Shown here: piece after piece, positions 1 to 12,953 of the stretch
Layout of the letters: every line of letters starts with the position of its first letter
Numbering within the stretch: the stretch's first letter is position 1
NCBI RefSeq assembly: GCF_020882245.1
Contig: NC_083598.1
Coordinates: 10,533,178-10,597,177, forward strand
Reading direction: 5' to 3'
DNA: 64,000 nt
Origin: Rhopalosiphum padi
Lineage: Eukaryota; Arthropoda; Insecta; Hemiptera; Aphididae
Translations under genes and position numbers: made by a program
The notes under the pieces: model-generated
Databases searched by the model: none
What the model was told of the DNA's origin: nothing
Seen by the model: the letters and a program-made list of their open reading frames with translations, nothing else

Positions 1-3000
1 AAATTTATATTACTTTAATACATAATGATAATTTTTAGCTTACCTTATTAATATTTATAAATAATATGTACGATTACCGGATCTTAGATTTTTATGAAAC
101 AATAAATATACAATTTTAAATTTTAAACCAGAAAATAAAAATATTAGTTTAAAAATTACAATAATTGCGGGTTTCGGAGTGTTAAATATGTTTTACAAAA
201 TAACAAATTATTGAAAATATTTAGTATTAAAACAGATTTATTGATGGTTTATATTACAGTGAGACATTATTGCTTATGTACATATTATGTACTTATATAA
301 TATATAGGTATTATGCCATAGTCAGTTAGTTGAAAATTCTAGAGAAGTATTGAGTATCTATAAATTAAATTTTATTTTTTAACAAATGATTATTTGATGT
401 AAATATTAAAATATATAATTAGGGTACAGCATAATCATAAGAAAATAAAAAAACATTAAATTAGTAATTTTGAATAATTGTCATACAAAATATGCTGATC
501 ACGGTGTTTAAAATTGATGATAATTAAACGTCATTTTATAGTACAATATAATAATTAATAAAACTGTTAATATTTTATAGTTTTGAAATAAGTTTGGTAC
601 TTAGATATAATTACAATGGATATATGAAATAAAATTAATCGAATTATAAACACAATATAATCGTGATAATGTTTTTACACTTATCTTTGGTCATAAAACG
701 TAATAATATGTTGATATAAGTAAATATACTTAAAAATAATACATTATTTAAAAAAATAATTTATACAACTTTTTAATTCTAACTGGATATATTATCTTTC
801 ATTAATCTTTTAATTTTTTTACTAAAAGCTTATTTAGATGTTAAAATTAATTGATAGCCATATATCGTTTGCAAATTACAAATTTACAAATAATTTTTGA
901 TGACACAATTATGATGAAAATGCGTCAATATTATTATCGGCATACCCCATACTATAATATATTACTATTACATCCCGGAAATCTCAACTACGCAGTGATA
1001 ATAACATCAAGAGAATATTAATGATATGTTGTGCAATTTTTTTACTACGTGAATAATACAAATTACGTTCATTATGATTATATTAATATCGTATTAGAAA
1101 TTTTTTCTGGAACTAATACACATCCATTTAAACTACTTACAAAATATGTTTTTAAATATATCAACAACTGTTATTGAATTGTTATAGAAAAATTTTTTTC
1201 GTTATAATTTATTTAGGAAATATCAGATTTCGTTTTAATACGTGCATTTTATATTGACTTAAAAAGTGCACAAAAAAAAAACATATTATGAATAACTAAC
1301 AAACCAATACATTTATAATTGTATAACTAAAAGAAATAAATATATTGAAAATGAAAAACATCACATTTATTATAAAGCAATTACGGATCGATTAGATTAA
1401 AAATAATAATAGGTAGGTACCTAGGTACCAAAAAGTGCAATAGAAAGTGTCACGGACACGTCATAATATATCATATTCAGTTTGCTTCAAAGACTTACTT
1501 TGATTGGACCTTAAATTTAATGGGTTTTTTTTATTATTATTATTTGGCTTTCATTATTAATACAATTAATTCAATCCGTGAACAATAAATAACCACAATA
1601 TTCAATGAATATATTGTTTGTTTGATTGAAGAATATTAATGCACAGATTATACGCTGATAAATATATTATTAATTTTATGTAAATATAGTGCCATATAAT
1701 GTACAGAATTAAATTAAATTTCTTAAAACTAAATGTGAATCTCAATAATTCTTATATTATAGTTATTTTTAATTAGACTAAAGATTATCAATGTATGTAG
1801 CTACTGTTTTATAATATAATATTAATATATTACAGAAACCAATATCTCCAATATCGGCAATATCTCAACTACAATCAGCATTTAGAACAGATAATAAAAT
1901 TATCAACGTATCTAACAACGGTATAATACCTTCAATATCATTGTCGTTATTCTGATAAAAATAAATAAACCGGATCTTGCTTAAATTCTAAGCATTAGTG
2001 AGGCAAAGATGTTTTTAAAACATATCTCAATAAGTCGATTATAGATCATTTTTCAATAGAATAAGTAAAAATTTAATCTTATAATTTAAAATATAATCCA
2101 GACATTTGATAAAGTGTGTTTTCGTCTATATAAAATGTAATATTATGTACCTAACATATTATATTATTATAAATGGCGTTGTATCTCAGTATCTCAATAA
2201 AATAAATTGTATGAGTACAATATTATTATAATATGATGTTATTGATACTAAATTATATACAAAATTATATTTTTAATAGTTACCAATAAAGACATTCTGT
2301 GGGAAAAATTCTCAGAAATAATCAACACCAACTTAGTCTATTTAATGAATTTCATTTGTTAAAAGTAATGATACATCGGTAAATCGTCCTTGTATAATTG
2401 TAATTTAATTCAATTAAATACATGTATATTATACATGTGTTTATAAATGACTATACATTAAAAAAACCTTTTAAACTATTGTCACTTTATAATTTTATTG
2501 AAAATTGAAAAATAGCAAATAAACTAATTATATTTTTTTAAATGTATACCAATTTGTAAGCTGAAATGTATATATAGAATCCACCCTATTTAATTAGTTA
2601 TATATAAGTCATAACTCAATGCGCTTATCACTAAGTTTAAATGGCAAGAAGTCAGAAAAACTTTAATAATAATAAAAAAAAAAAATCAGAGATTAAGTAA
2701 AGTTTACAAATAGTTTAGGTCAGGTTTTTACAATTTTGTACTTAGTCATTTTTATGAATGAGTTAAAAAAAATGTATTTCCTGATGTTTTTCAATCGTGT
2801 TACGCGAAGTATAATGTTTAACTGATAAGAATGTTTAATTACATGAGTAATTCAATTTTTAATAAATATCTATTCGGAGATACGTTCTACGATTATTATG
2901 AGGAATTCGAAATACTTTAAAAATTACATTAGTGTTTTAAATAGTCTGATATTTTTATATTAATCATTTGAGAACAAAATAGGCTATTTATATTATAATC

Positions 3001-6000
3001 ATGGACAATATATAACAATTTAATACAATGAATTATTGAGTCAAACATTGACGATAAAAGGTTTATTATATTAATTTATTTTTTTACCTAATAACTTATA
3101 CGAACTAAGAAATGCACATAAATGATATTCATGTATATTTCGCATTATAATCATTGTTCATTTTTAATAACATTATTCATTGATAATTGTATTAAATTAT
3201 AGTTGACTTATAAAAACTATATAATATTATATATATGATTTTTAGAAATCACTAAATATTTTCATAAGTTTGAAAAAAAATATTTAAATCAATAAAATCT
3301 TAGTAATTTTCGAGATAGGTAGGTATATTATTAGTTTAACTTTTGTTTGACAAATGGTCGAGTTTCGATGTACTATAAATGTATAGTATAATATTAAGCG
3401 ATGCGATGTATTTAACCACATATGCTGCAGCTATGTATACAATTAAATTAATAATTAATTATACACGACTGCGTCATCATTTGTTTTTTTATATAAATGT
3501 CAACTATAGTTTATAAAGTGTTCAGATAACATAAAATCCGGGACAACACATTTCAATTTGACCATTGCTTTACTTTATCTTACCATTTATTGTATTACAT
3601 TAAATATATTGATATATAATTGCTTTAATATTGATTAAAAATGTATTGATAAAAATGTATTAGAAAAAAAAATTATATTAAACTCTGTTTTGTTCGAGTT
3701 GAATTCCGGTAATTATTAAGTTAATATTCAAAACAGGTAACCAATTCAATAGAACGTTTTCGAGACACGATTTACTTGAAAATACATTTACATATCGACA
3801 CATCACATGTCATATTTGACACAATTAGACTCAGGTCCTAGGCGGTCAAATTTACAATCTACCTATATATTTATAGTATTATCAAAGTTATATACATATA
3901 AGATATAAGTTATATCAATTAAATAACTAATATATGTGTATACCATGATAATTGATTTAAAAATTAACTTATACAATGAGTCAATGACTAATATAAAAAT
4001 CATATAATATATGTATATAAATATCATATTATGCCTACTTAGTACCAATAACAATATTATATCAATAATAATACACTAGTGTTGATTAAATTGGAACTAA
4101 CCGTTTTATGATAAATAAATGTATTAAGTTATTTATATCAATATAATAGTTGTATAAAAGCTTTTGAGTAGTACACTCATATGACTACAAATATTAAAAT
4201 AATTGTATTTTCGACCAGCTGGTACAATTAAATGTGCTATTTCTTTTTGGATATAATGTAATTTTTATTTTATGAATGTTAAATTTTGATATACATGTTT
4301 CGATGAAAATTAATTCCATGTTTACTAAATATTATTTTTGTGTTAGACTATTTATTACAACTTTAAACTTCAGTATAATTTGATGTCTGAAGTAGTGAAG
4401 GATATACTATTCTAAGTATATTTATATAATAAGAGTTAAAAAAATAGAGTACTTATAATAGCTGTATTGAATTACTGTTTCATTAGAACATTTAGTAACA
4501 TATAATCTTGTAGTTCAAATTCACCTAATACGTCATGTAGTTATATATTATAATATATTATATCCTCGAATAAAAAAACTAAAACTAATTACTCTAAATA
4601 TATATTATATTTTTTCTGTTTATTTCCTTAACATAAAAATATTAATATTATAAAATAAAAGATTCGCTATTTTATTTTATGACTAGTGTTTCATTTAAAC
4701 ATATCTTACAAAAATAAATTTGTTGGACATACTTTCACCATCATATCTGCCCCTTCCGCATATACTTTCATTTATACGCATATTATTCGCTTTATTCTTC
4801 TGGTTTGTACAATTTTTTATATCAAAACAATGATAAAATTTTATAATAAATCAATGTGCAATGATAAAATTGTTAAAATTTTATAAAATTCGTTTGACTT
4901 ATGATATAATATAAATTATTTTTGTATATATTTAATATTTCTTATCGTTTAATAATATTAATAGATAATAATAAATCATATCGTAAATGATTATATCTTC
5001 TTGCAGCGTTTTTAAATTCTAAGCTAAGAATCTTACAAATTACAATGATGAATATTTTTTAGTCTACCATCTTTAAGGAATGATAAAAATACTTCAATAG
5101 GTTTTAAATAATTTTTCAAAACAATAGCGGAAAAAATAATCACGAAATAAGTGACCAACTCAATGATGATGTACATCATTGCATACTCAAAACCTACTAC
5201 ATATCAGAGTAATTTACTCGGTTTTTTATTTTATAATTTTAAAATACAAATAAATATAATATTACTCATATTACGACTATATCGAGTTTGGAATTTAATA
5301 TTTGGCCAATTTCTCATGAATATATTATCCGATTATCACAAATTGAAATATTTTACATTAATGATTTTCAGTTTTAAATATTCATAGTTATATAATGAGT
5401 CTAATTATTAATCGAAAAATACAATATGATTACTAATAATATAGAGTTTTATTTTTTATTTTTTATCAAATATCCTATATAATGATTAGGTTGTTCACAT
5501 TTGAACTTCACCATCTAAACATCTAATAAATAAATAAATAATATATTACACTATAATATGTATTATACAAAAGTCAGAATATTATAAAACTCATAAAACG
5601 TCAAGAAACATAACCCACACCCTGTTGCCAGACTTATAGTTATTAGTTTTTTTCCACGCAGTAATATTAAAATATTTTATTAGCAATGTTTTCACTTCTG
5701 TTATATTGTAATAAAAATATACTTACTGTGATTTGCGATAAATAATATTACAATAAATTTGAGTATGAGATATTTTCGTATTTTTATTTACATAAAATTT
5801 CGTTCTTATTACAGTAAACCTGCAAGAAAAAATGTATTTCACTAGATATCTTAATTCTCAAGACTAAAATATTGTATATTTTTAATGTTTACTTATAATA
5901 TACCACAAAGTATTATTTATAATGTTAAATTTTAAATTAAAATTACCTTGTTTAAAAATTAACAAAATACATAATATTGTATACACATATACTCCTTGTT

Positions 6001-9000
6001 AGAAAAAACTTTTTTTCTACTTTTGCTGTTATAAAAACTAATAATTGTAATTAAAAAAAGGAGTGTATTTTTAAAAAAAAAAATTTAGTCAGTCTTATAA
6101 ATAGTCACGTTTACTATTTTTATCAATTGTCATTGAATTTAAATTGATTATTTTATTTTAGTATTGTAATTTATAGAGTATGATTGCTCTTTGGTCATTA
6201 AATTAGCAAATTTTTATTTTCATTTACTAATTGTACATTTTTCATTAGGTTCAATTCACCAACTACAACTTTATTCTCGATTAAAACTGTATTAATTTAT
6301 GTAATAAATCTTATAGTCATTTAAAATTTAAAAACATGATTTAATTTAATATTGAAAATGAAATTCAGTTATCATATGCCAAAAATTCAAGTAGAAAAAT
6401 AAGCTGTAGCGTTTAAAGAGCGAAAGTTCAACTTATTTTAAAAAATACGTATTTAAAATAATAATTTAATATTTTAATGTGTATTTACAGGGAACAATAG
6501 TAGACAATTTTAATACGATAATACTTCTTTCAAACATAAAAATTATTTCAAATAAGTACATATTATTATAAAATTACAGTTTAATACAATAAAGATAAAC
6601 CAAAAAAGTCAATTACGTCCCATTTTTTTTTATTATTATCAATTTCCTTCTTTAAGAACAATAGTATACGATATTTTTTATTTATTAGAAAATATATAAT
6701 CAATAATCAATCCTACTTGAATAGTTATCGATATTAAAAAAATATATAAATAATTTTCAGTTAACCATGATTTATTTTCAATTGTATTGTAGTTTATGTT
6801 TTAATACTTGATTTTCATTAAAAACTTTAAAGAAAGCTTAAGTTTTTTCAGAATGTCTTAAATCTCTGGTAAACTTACATAATTAGTTTGGTTTAAAATT
6901 ATGTATATATATATATTAAATATTCTCTGTCTGCATTGAGCATAATTTAACTCAAATCATTCTTCATTTTTAGAATTGTCATGAATTACAACAGAACCGT
7001 TATTATATTTTTCTGATTAGCCCGAGGGAGGTTAATCAAGTTGAATTTTCTAGCTATATATTCTTTAAATTATATCATATATAGTATGTAATACCACAGT
7101 ACAAATCTCAATCAACATAAATTCTCACAAAACGCAAACTTACAGAAAATATTGTAATATTTTAAACATTGTATTTTTTATGTTTGAATAATCAAATTAC
7201 ATTAAAAAATTGACAATTCTTAACTAAGTATAAAATTTTAATTATTATAGTTCTATAAAATATAGTTGAATCTGTATTATAATTATTACATACTCTTATT
7301 CGAGAAAAATAATTAAATTATAAGTACCTCGAAACTTAAGTTGTGTTTTAAATATTAAGTCATCGTAAGATAAAAATTGTATTAATTATAAATTGACAAG
7401 AATTAGAGTAGGTACAATGAAACCAGATTCAGCGATAAAATGATAAAAAAGGGCCACGTTGATAACTGTAGTTAGAAAATCGTTATGAAATATAGTAAAA
7501 ACTTTTATCAGTCGAAAGTGAATCCTTATAAGAAGGACATGATTTATGACTTACGAATAATAATCAAACAACTAGTAAACATGCTTAGATTACAGAAGCT
7601 TCTTGAAAGCAACCAAAAAAAGTTTATTTATCTGACACCTTGTCACTTATCCAAATATGACGTTTTTAGATGATATTTTATCAATCTTTTAACAATTAAA
7701 TTTAAATAGTAGAAATTAGAAGAAATTATAATTATAATATTATGATTTATATAAACTACAATACATGTAATATTAATATATCTATAATAATTGTTTTATT
7801 TATAGGTATATATCAAGTGTCATTGCATTGTTTCAGTAAGTAGGGGCATCGACTTTCGTGCATTTGTTTGTAAAACACTTTTGTTTCTCAAAAAATGATA
7901 ATTTCATACAAAAGTTTGAAATAACAAAACACATTTAACGCATTATCCACAGACACTAAGTGAAGTATGTATATACGACCGTCGCTAATCAGTGGCTGAG
8001 TTATTAGTCTGAAAGAAGAGTAAATGCGCAATTAACCTATTTTAATTTTTAAGAAAAAACTTTCATAAACCCACATAGGTACTTTAGCAGTTAATTAATG
8101 ATAATATTATTGGCCTATATTATATCTGTATAGGGACAATAGAAGAAAAAGTCGAGTCGTAATAATCAAGGCTTATTCAACCACTAATATTTTAGTCCAT
8201 AAGTAATTTATGTATAATATACTTGTGGTAGTGTTCGTAGTAAACATCAGTATAAGTATTGAAAACATTTTTTTTTTATTATTTCAATGTAGGTGTATTG
8301 TACATTTTAACCTGCGAAATATGTATCTATAGACTAAAATCCGAGTAAAAATCTTTTACTTCTCTATATAATAATATTAAATGACATACCTGTGTATGAT
8401 GGTGTAGTTTTTATTTTAAATACACATCTGCACTACGTCATATTTTATTTTTGTTAAATATAAAACTATAAGTCATCGTTAGATTTTTCTAAAACCAATT
8501 TTAAATGAGATTATTTAGCATTGACTGTAAAATATTATTTTGCCTACTCTCAAATAACAACGATAGATAATAGAAACATAAAAAAAAACACACAATAGGA
8601 CAAAGCTATACTTGTTGTAAAATTGAAAATGAAATGAATGAAATACCTACGTTAAAGTAAATGTGAAAAATAATACAAAATATATAACCTTAATTCTTTA
8701 ATTACTGAATAACCTTTAATTGACACAGTGGTTTATTAGTAATATAATAAATAATGATTATGTCAAACAATTGTCAAGAAAATGCAACCATGAATATAGT
8801 TTGTATTCTCATATTGTGTGTTAGTAATCGAAATTATATTAAACATATTATTAAATGTTATATAATAACGAAAAGTTAAATTTAAAATTTTTTTTCAATT
8901 TTTTATTTATAATAAATTTAGGAGTCGTTACGGAAGTTACCTCAGAGCACTGAAACATGTACACAATAACTGCAACACTAACTAATGTGAGCTGCTGAAT

Positions 9001-9453
9001 ATCAGGCTTTCTCGACTTTAATAGCTCTAGTGATTAGTACAACCTATACGTGTATACTATGATAATCATATAGCAACTGATAACGAACGCGTTAGAAAAA
9101 ATTTAAAATAATTTCATCCAAAACTGTCCTTGACGTATGAATCTTATGATTTGTTAAATCGGAAGATTTAATATAAAAGTAATAAACATATTTTTCGCGT
9201 GCAATTTATAAAACCGTTTAATCGTCACACAATCTCGACCGTTAAGGTTACTATAATATGATTTGTCAAACTATAACGTACTTATATAACAAATTAATTC
9301 GTTGAGTTTAAACAAATTACTGAATTAAATCATACATAATATGTAAATAGGTCCAACCAATAGGTCAGTCATAACCTACGGGAGTTTATCTACAAGAATA
9401 ATTGAAAAAACGACAGAATACAGTGTTCACTGTTGCTACATTAATAATTACTA

Positions 9454-9486
<33 letters not shown>

Positions 9487-12200
9487 TACGATAAGAATTA
9501 ACTCATATTATTCACTATGTTATACATGAACAAATTAATACATCAAATTAGTTATGTCGGCACATTGTCATGCACTGAAAAATTCTTACCAGCAACATAT
9601 AATAATTATTATTTTACTATATTATAGTGGATTGTGATTTTATTTATGTTAAAAATTAAATGTTGTTTATTCATAAAATGTTTGAATTATGAAGTAATAC
9701 GAGTTTTTTGTTTGTTCTGTATTTGTCTAATATAAACTTAGAATAGTGTGAGCACAGCAGTTTTTAATTCGCATAGTAAGTACACATCATGCATTTAATT
9801 CAACAATATCAAAGTAAGTGGTAATGCAGACGTACGTATAGCATATCCGAAATAGTTTTAATCCCACATTTGCTTTGATACCTAATATTACCGCAAGAAA
9901 AATCTGAAGCACTGAGAAATAATTTAAAACTAAATTACACTCTTATATTAAAAAAAAAATAATTGTTGATGTTATACAAATGTTTCATCACAAGTTTAAC
10001 GAGCCGGTTACAATAATATTATTCTTATGATTCATGACTACACTGACGGAAATATTAAAAACAATTTGATAATTGCATTTAAATTAATTTTAATGCAATG
10101 CAATAAGTTAATTAATATTAGTCATTTTTTTATTTACCTCAAATAATTTTATAATGAAATCCGATTGATTTTATTACCTAGTTGACTAGATAAGGATATT
10201 ATAATAAAGTTCACATGTGTACAATCACTGACATTGAATTATTTTATTTTTAAATGATAATATAGATACAACTTAACTAAAATTATTATCTATATGACTA
10301 TGTATTTTGTGAAAAGAAAATATTACAATTAAACTATTACATAATATTACCTGATGTATAATTTTACATAAGATCTTGATTTCCTGTGTAAAAAATTCAA
10401 TAAAATTACAATATCGGTATTTTAAATGCATCATTAAAAAGTTTAATTCTGTAATGAGTACTGAGTAACGTAGGAAAGTATCCTACACAATAATTTTAAT
10501 TTTATAAATAATTATATGGTGACGTAATAAATATTTTTTAATTATTTAAATGTATTGCGTGTAAGTACGCATATCTACACTTTTATTTCAAAGTTTTTCT
10601 ATTATGTTAAGCATACAATTTTTTTCTTCTGAATATTTAATTTTATATAGATTTAATAAAATCGCCTTGTTTTAAGATATTAATGAATTGAGAACTAACT
10701 ATTTTATCATTTAAACAAGGCTATCCTTATGCTGTTATTGAATATGATATTCATCACATTTTAAAAATTATTTTCACCATTTTCTCTATCGAGATTTAAG
10801 ATTAAAAAAATGGTAATTTCTTTTTTAATCTCATATCAATGTTATCTTTTGATAATAACTTTAAATGCAAGGTTGTATGATCGGGTATATTAAAATTTTT
10901 AAAACCTCATATTTTTACAGTTTTGTCCAAGGCATGTTTAAATCTCTAAATCGTTATTACGTTTACCAGTAACTTTACGTATTCAACGAATTTCCGCTAA
11001 GAGTAGGTTTTTCGACGGTCACGAATATTAATACATTGTCAAGATCAAATTTTTAATAAATAATACATCACTATATCTTGTTCCGAGGTGAGCGAAACTA
11101 TAGAAAATCTACTCGTCACATTTTTTTTAAACATTTTTTTATACCTATACTTGGTGATATGCGCATATCTAGGTTTAATAATTTGATCATAATCGATGAT
11201 ATGAAACGATTTCAATTAGATTAATAATATTCGAAAAATATTGTACAATTTCAGTACAGTGATTAAGATTATTGATTGATATTAATACAAGTGTAGTATA
11301 GGAACTTATTATTATAATTTAAAACCTTAAACGTTGAAGGTTCAACAAAAATGATAATTGTCGCCGGTCGGTATTATTTTATTTTTCCTTACGTGAAATG
11401 TCATTTGCGGGTCTACCACGTATTAATTACCAAATAGGTACATATCGCACATCTGACACTTATTATCGTATCCTCCGTCGGTGGAAGATTTGTGAATTTC
11501 GTCTATAAAAAAAACCGACGTTAACTCAATATATATAGATACGAAGTTCCAAGGTAGATATACCGCGGAAGGTCTGTCTTATTGCGTACTCTCACATACC
11601 CAGCATACAGACAACTCTGAAAGTCTTGAAGTTATTTAGATAATAATATATTAAAATATTAATAATAAACAAGGCGAATATATTTTCAAGGTTATGCATT
11701 TATCTATTTTAAGTTAAAATATTCATACACAATAAAATTATGCATAACAGTCCGAATAACCTGCGTAATTTGTATCACAACACGCCAGCATAAATACACA
11801 ATACAATGTATAGCTTTTAATAGTAAAATATACCTAGAGTTTGTCTTTTAATTCTTAACTGAAAAGTTAACTTGACTTTATGTAATTTTTGAACTTGTAA
11901 TAATGTTGTCGTTTTTAATACATCATAATATAATATAATGATAACAAGTACTGTAATTATTATATTATTTCAAACTCGTTTTTTTGTAATATCGTTTACC
12001 CAACCCGTAATCGTCCGGAAACCGCGTAAAGATGAAACTATAATAAGAAAAAAAACAGTATTAGACAGGTGTACTAGTAGAAGTAGGTACGTCGAACATT
12101 CTAATGCGCGTATACAGCTCGGGTATCGGATGTTACGACTTCGATGATAAGTCGTTATTGTGATAAAAGAGAAAGAATGAAATGAAAAAAAAAAAGCGAA
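1..12200. other. AT-rich 5' flanking region, no supported gene
   Basis: This stretch is very AT-rich. Its open frames are short, reaching at most 78 codons, and none shows a recognisable domain, a consistent splice pattern or coding-like composition. It holds an ATT microsatellite at 9456-9484 and a small inverted repeat at 5989-6066. I see no RNA gene or gene fragment I can support. It is best read as intergenic DNA, or distal upstream regulatory DNA, of the transporter gene that starts at 12901. Confidence 0.6.
9456..9484. repeat. (ATT)n microsatellite
   Basis: About nine to ten uninterrupted ATT units lie in otherwise non-repetitive AT-rich flank. Its purity suggests a length-variable locus. 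Confidence 0.9.
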
Positions 12201-12401
12201 CGCGCGTTACATTATTATTATTATTAATATTACTATTACTATTATGTAGGACCATCGTCGAATGTCGTCGCAGGAATGTCGCACGTGAACCGGTACACCC
12301 GGTCGACCTTCCTGGGCGAGCGCGCGCGCACACGTACCCGACGGACGGACGGTCCCACCACGAAGAGTGAAAACGAGCGCGCTCGCGACCCGCCGTAACC
12401 A

Positions 12402-12435
12402 ACACACACACACGCGCGCACACACACGCACACGC
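12402..12435. repeat. (CA)n/(CG) dinucleotide microsatellite
   Basis: An alternating purine-pyrimidine tract of CA units with CG interruptions lies in the putative promoter zone. Such tracts can adopt Z-DNA and vary in length. No regulatory effect can be shown from sequence alone. Confidence 0.8.
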
Positions 12436-12666
12436 GGACAAATATTATTACGCGTGCGAATAATACGTTCGCCAAACTCGTAGAGCGCCTCTTATTGCTA
12501 TAGCTATACAGCTACATTATATATTACCTATATTATATTATTATTCTTCCGGCACCAACCCGCTGCCACCTGTGGACGACGTCGGCTGCGGTGGAGGTGG
12601 CGGTGGCCAAGTCTGCACAATCGTTTCACTACCGTCGCGTCGGTGACTCGTGCAGTGTGAGCGTGA

Positions 12667-12720
12667 ATGCAGTGTGCGTTCGCGTCGAAACGTAAAACAA
12701 CAACAATAATAAGAATATAA
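12667..12720 (+). other. Possible upstream ORF in the 5' leader
   Basis: An ATG at 12667 opens a 17-codon frame ending at TAA 12718-12720, about 180 bases before the main start codon. It matters only if the transcript begins upstream of 12667, which is not shown. Its codon content is unremarkable, so any role would be in limiting translation of the main frame. Confidence 0.2.
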
Positions 12721-12900
12721 TAAGAATATAACATCGGAAACGCGTCCGCTCGCGACGTTTAAACGACATTGTAATAATAAACTTTTTCTTTCTGTCGGAA
12801 TTTTTGGTTTATCTCTTTTCTGTCCATATACGATAATATTTGTGGTCGACGCGCGATTCGCTAAGGTTCGCCACACGAATACGATTAATACGACGACGAC

Positions 12901-12953
12901 ATGGACGACAAGGATAAGATACGGAAGATGTTCAGCTGGAGCTCAAGCCTCAC
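12901..12953 (+). CDS. Coding exon 1: start codon and cytoplasmic N-terminus
   Basis: ATG at 12901 is preceded by in-frame stops (TAA 12862 and TAA 12886) and has G at -3 and G at +4, a good Kozak context. It reads MDDKDKIRKMFSWSSSL and ends with two bases of codon 18 before a consensus donor GTGAGT. Joining to the acceptor at 40917-40918 completes a Thr codon and stays in frame with exon 2. The exon is short and its intron very long, so the join rests on phase, donor quality and the coincident promoter-like composition rather than homology. Confidence 0.75.

Larger units (their letters stand above)
12240..12900 (+). promoter_or_regulatory. GC-richer promoter / 5' UTR zone of the ABC transporter gene
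   Basis: Composition changes sharply here from AT-rich flank to CpG-containing, GC-richer sequence, and the zone runs directly into the start codon at 12901. It contains a CA/CG dinucleotide tract (12402-12435) and several CAGTGTG strings (near 12652 and 12670) that resemble the arthropod initiator core CAGT. I could not place a transcription start site or a convincing TATA box with spacing. A short upstream ORF (12667-12720) would lie in the leader if transcription starts upstream of it. The promoter role is inferred from composition and position. Confidence 0.45.

Noticed and set aside
7485..7673. 62-codon + frame with a Lys/Leu-rich peptide in the 5' flank
   Set aside because: Composition is what AT-rich DNA gives by chance; no domain, splice partner or second fragment nearby.
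12133..12475. Several overlapping frames on both strands in the promoter zone, some with Cys/Val/Arg runs
   Set aside because: They are translations of the CA/CG tract and a GC-richer segment in multiple frames; none is bounded or coding-like in only one frame.
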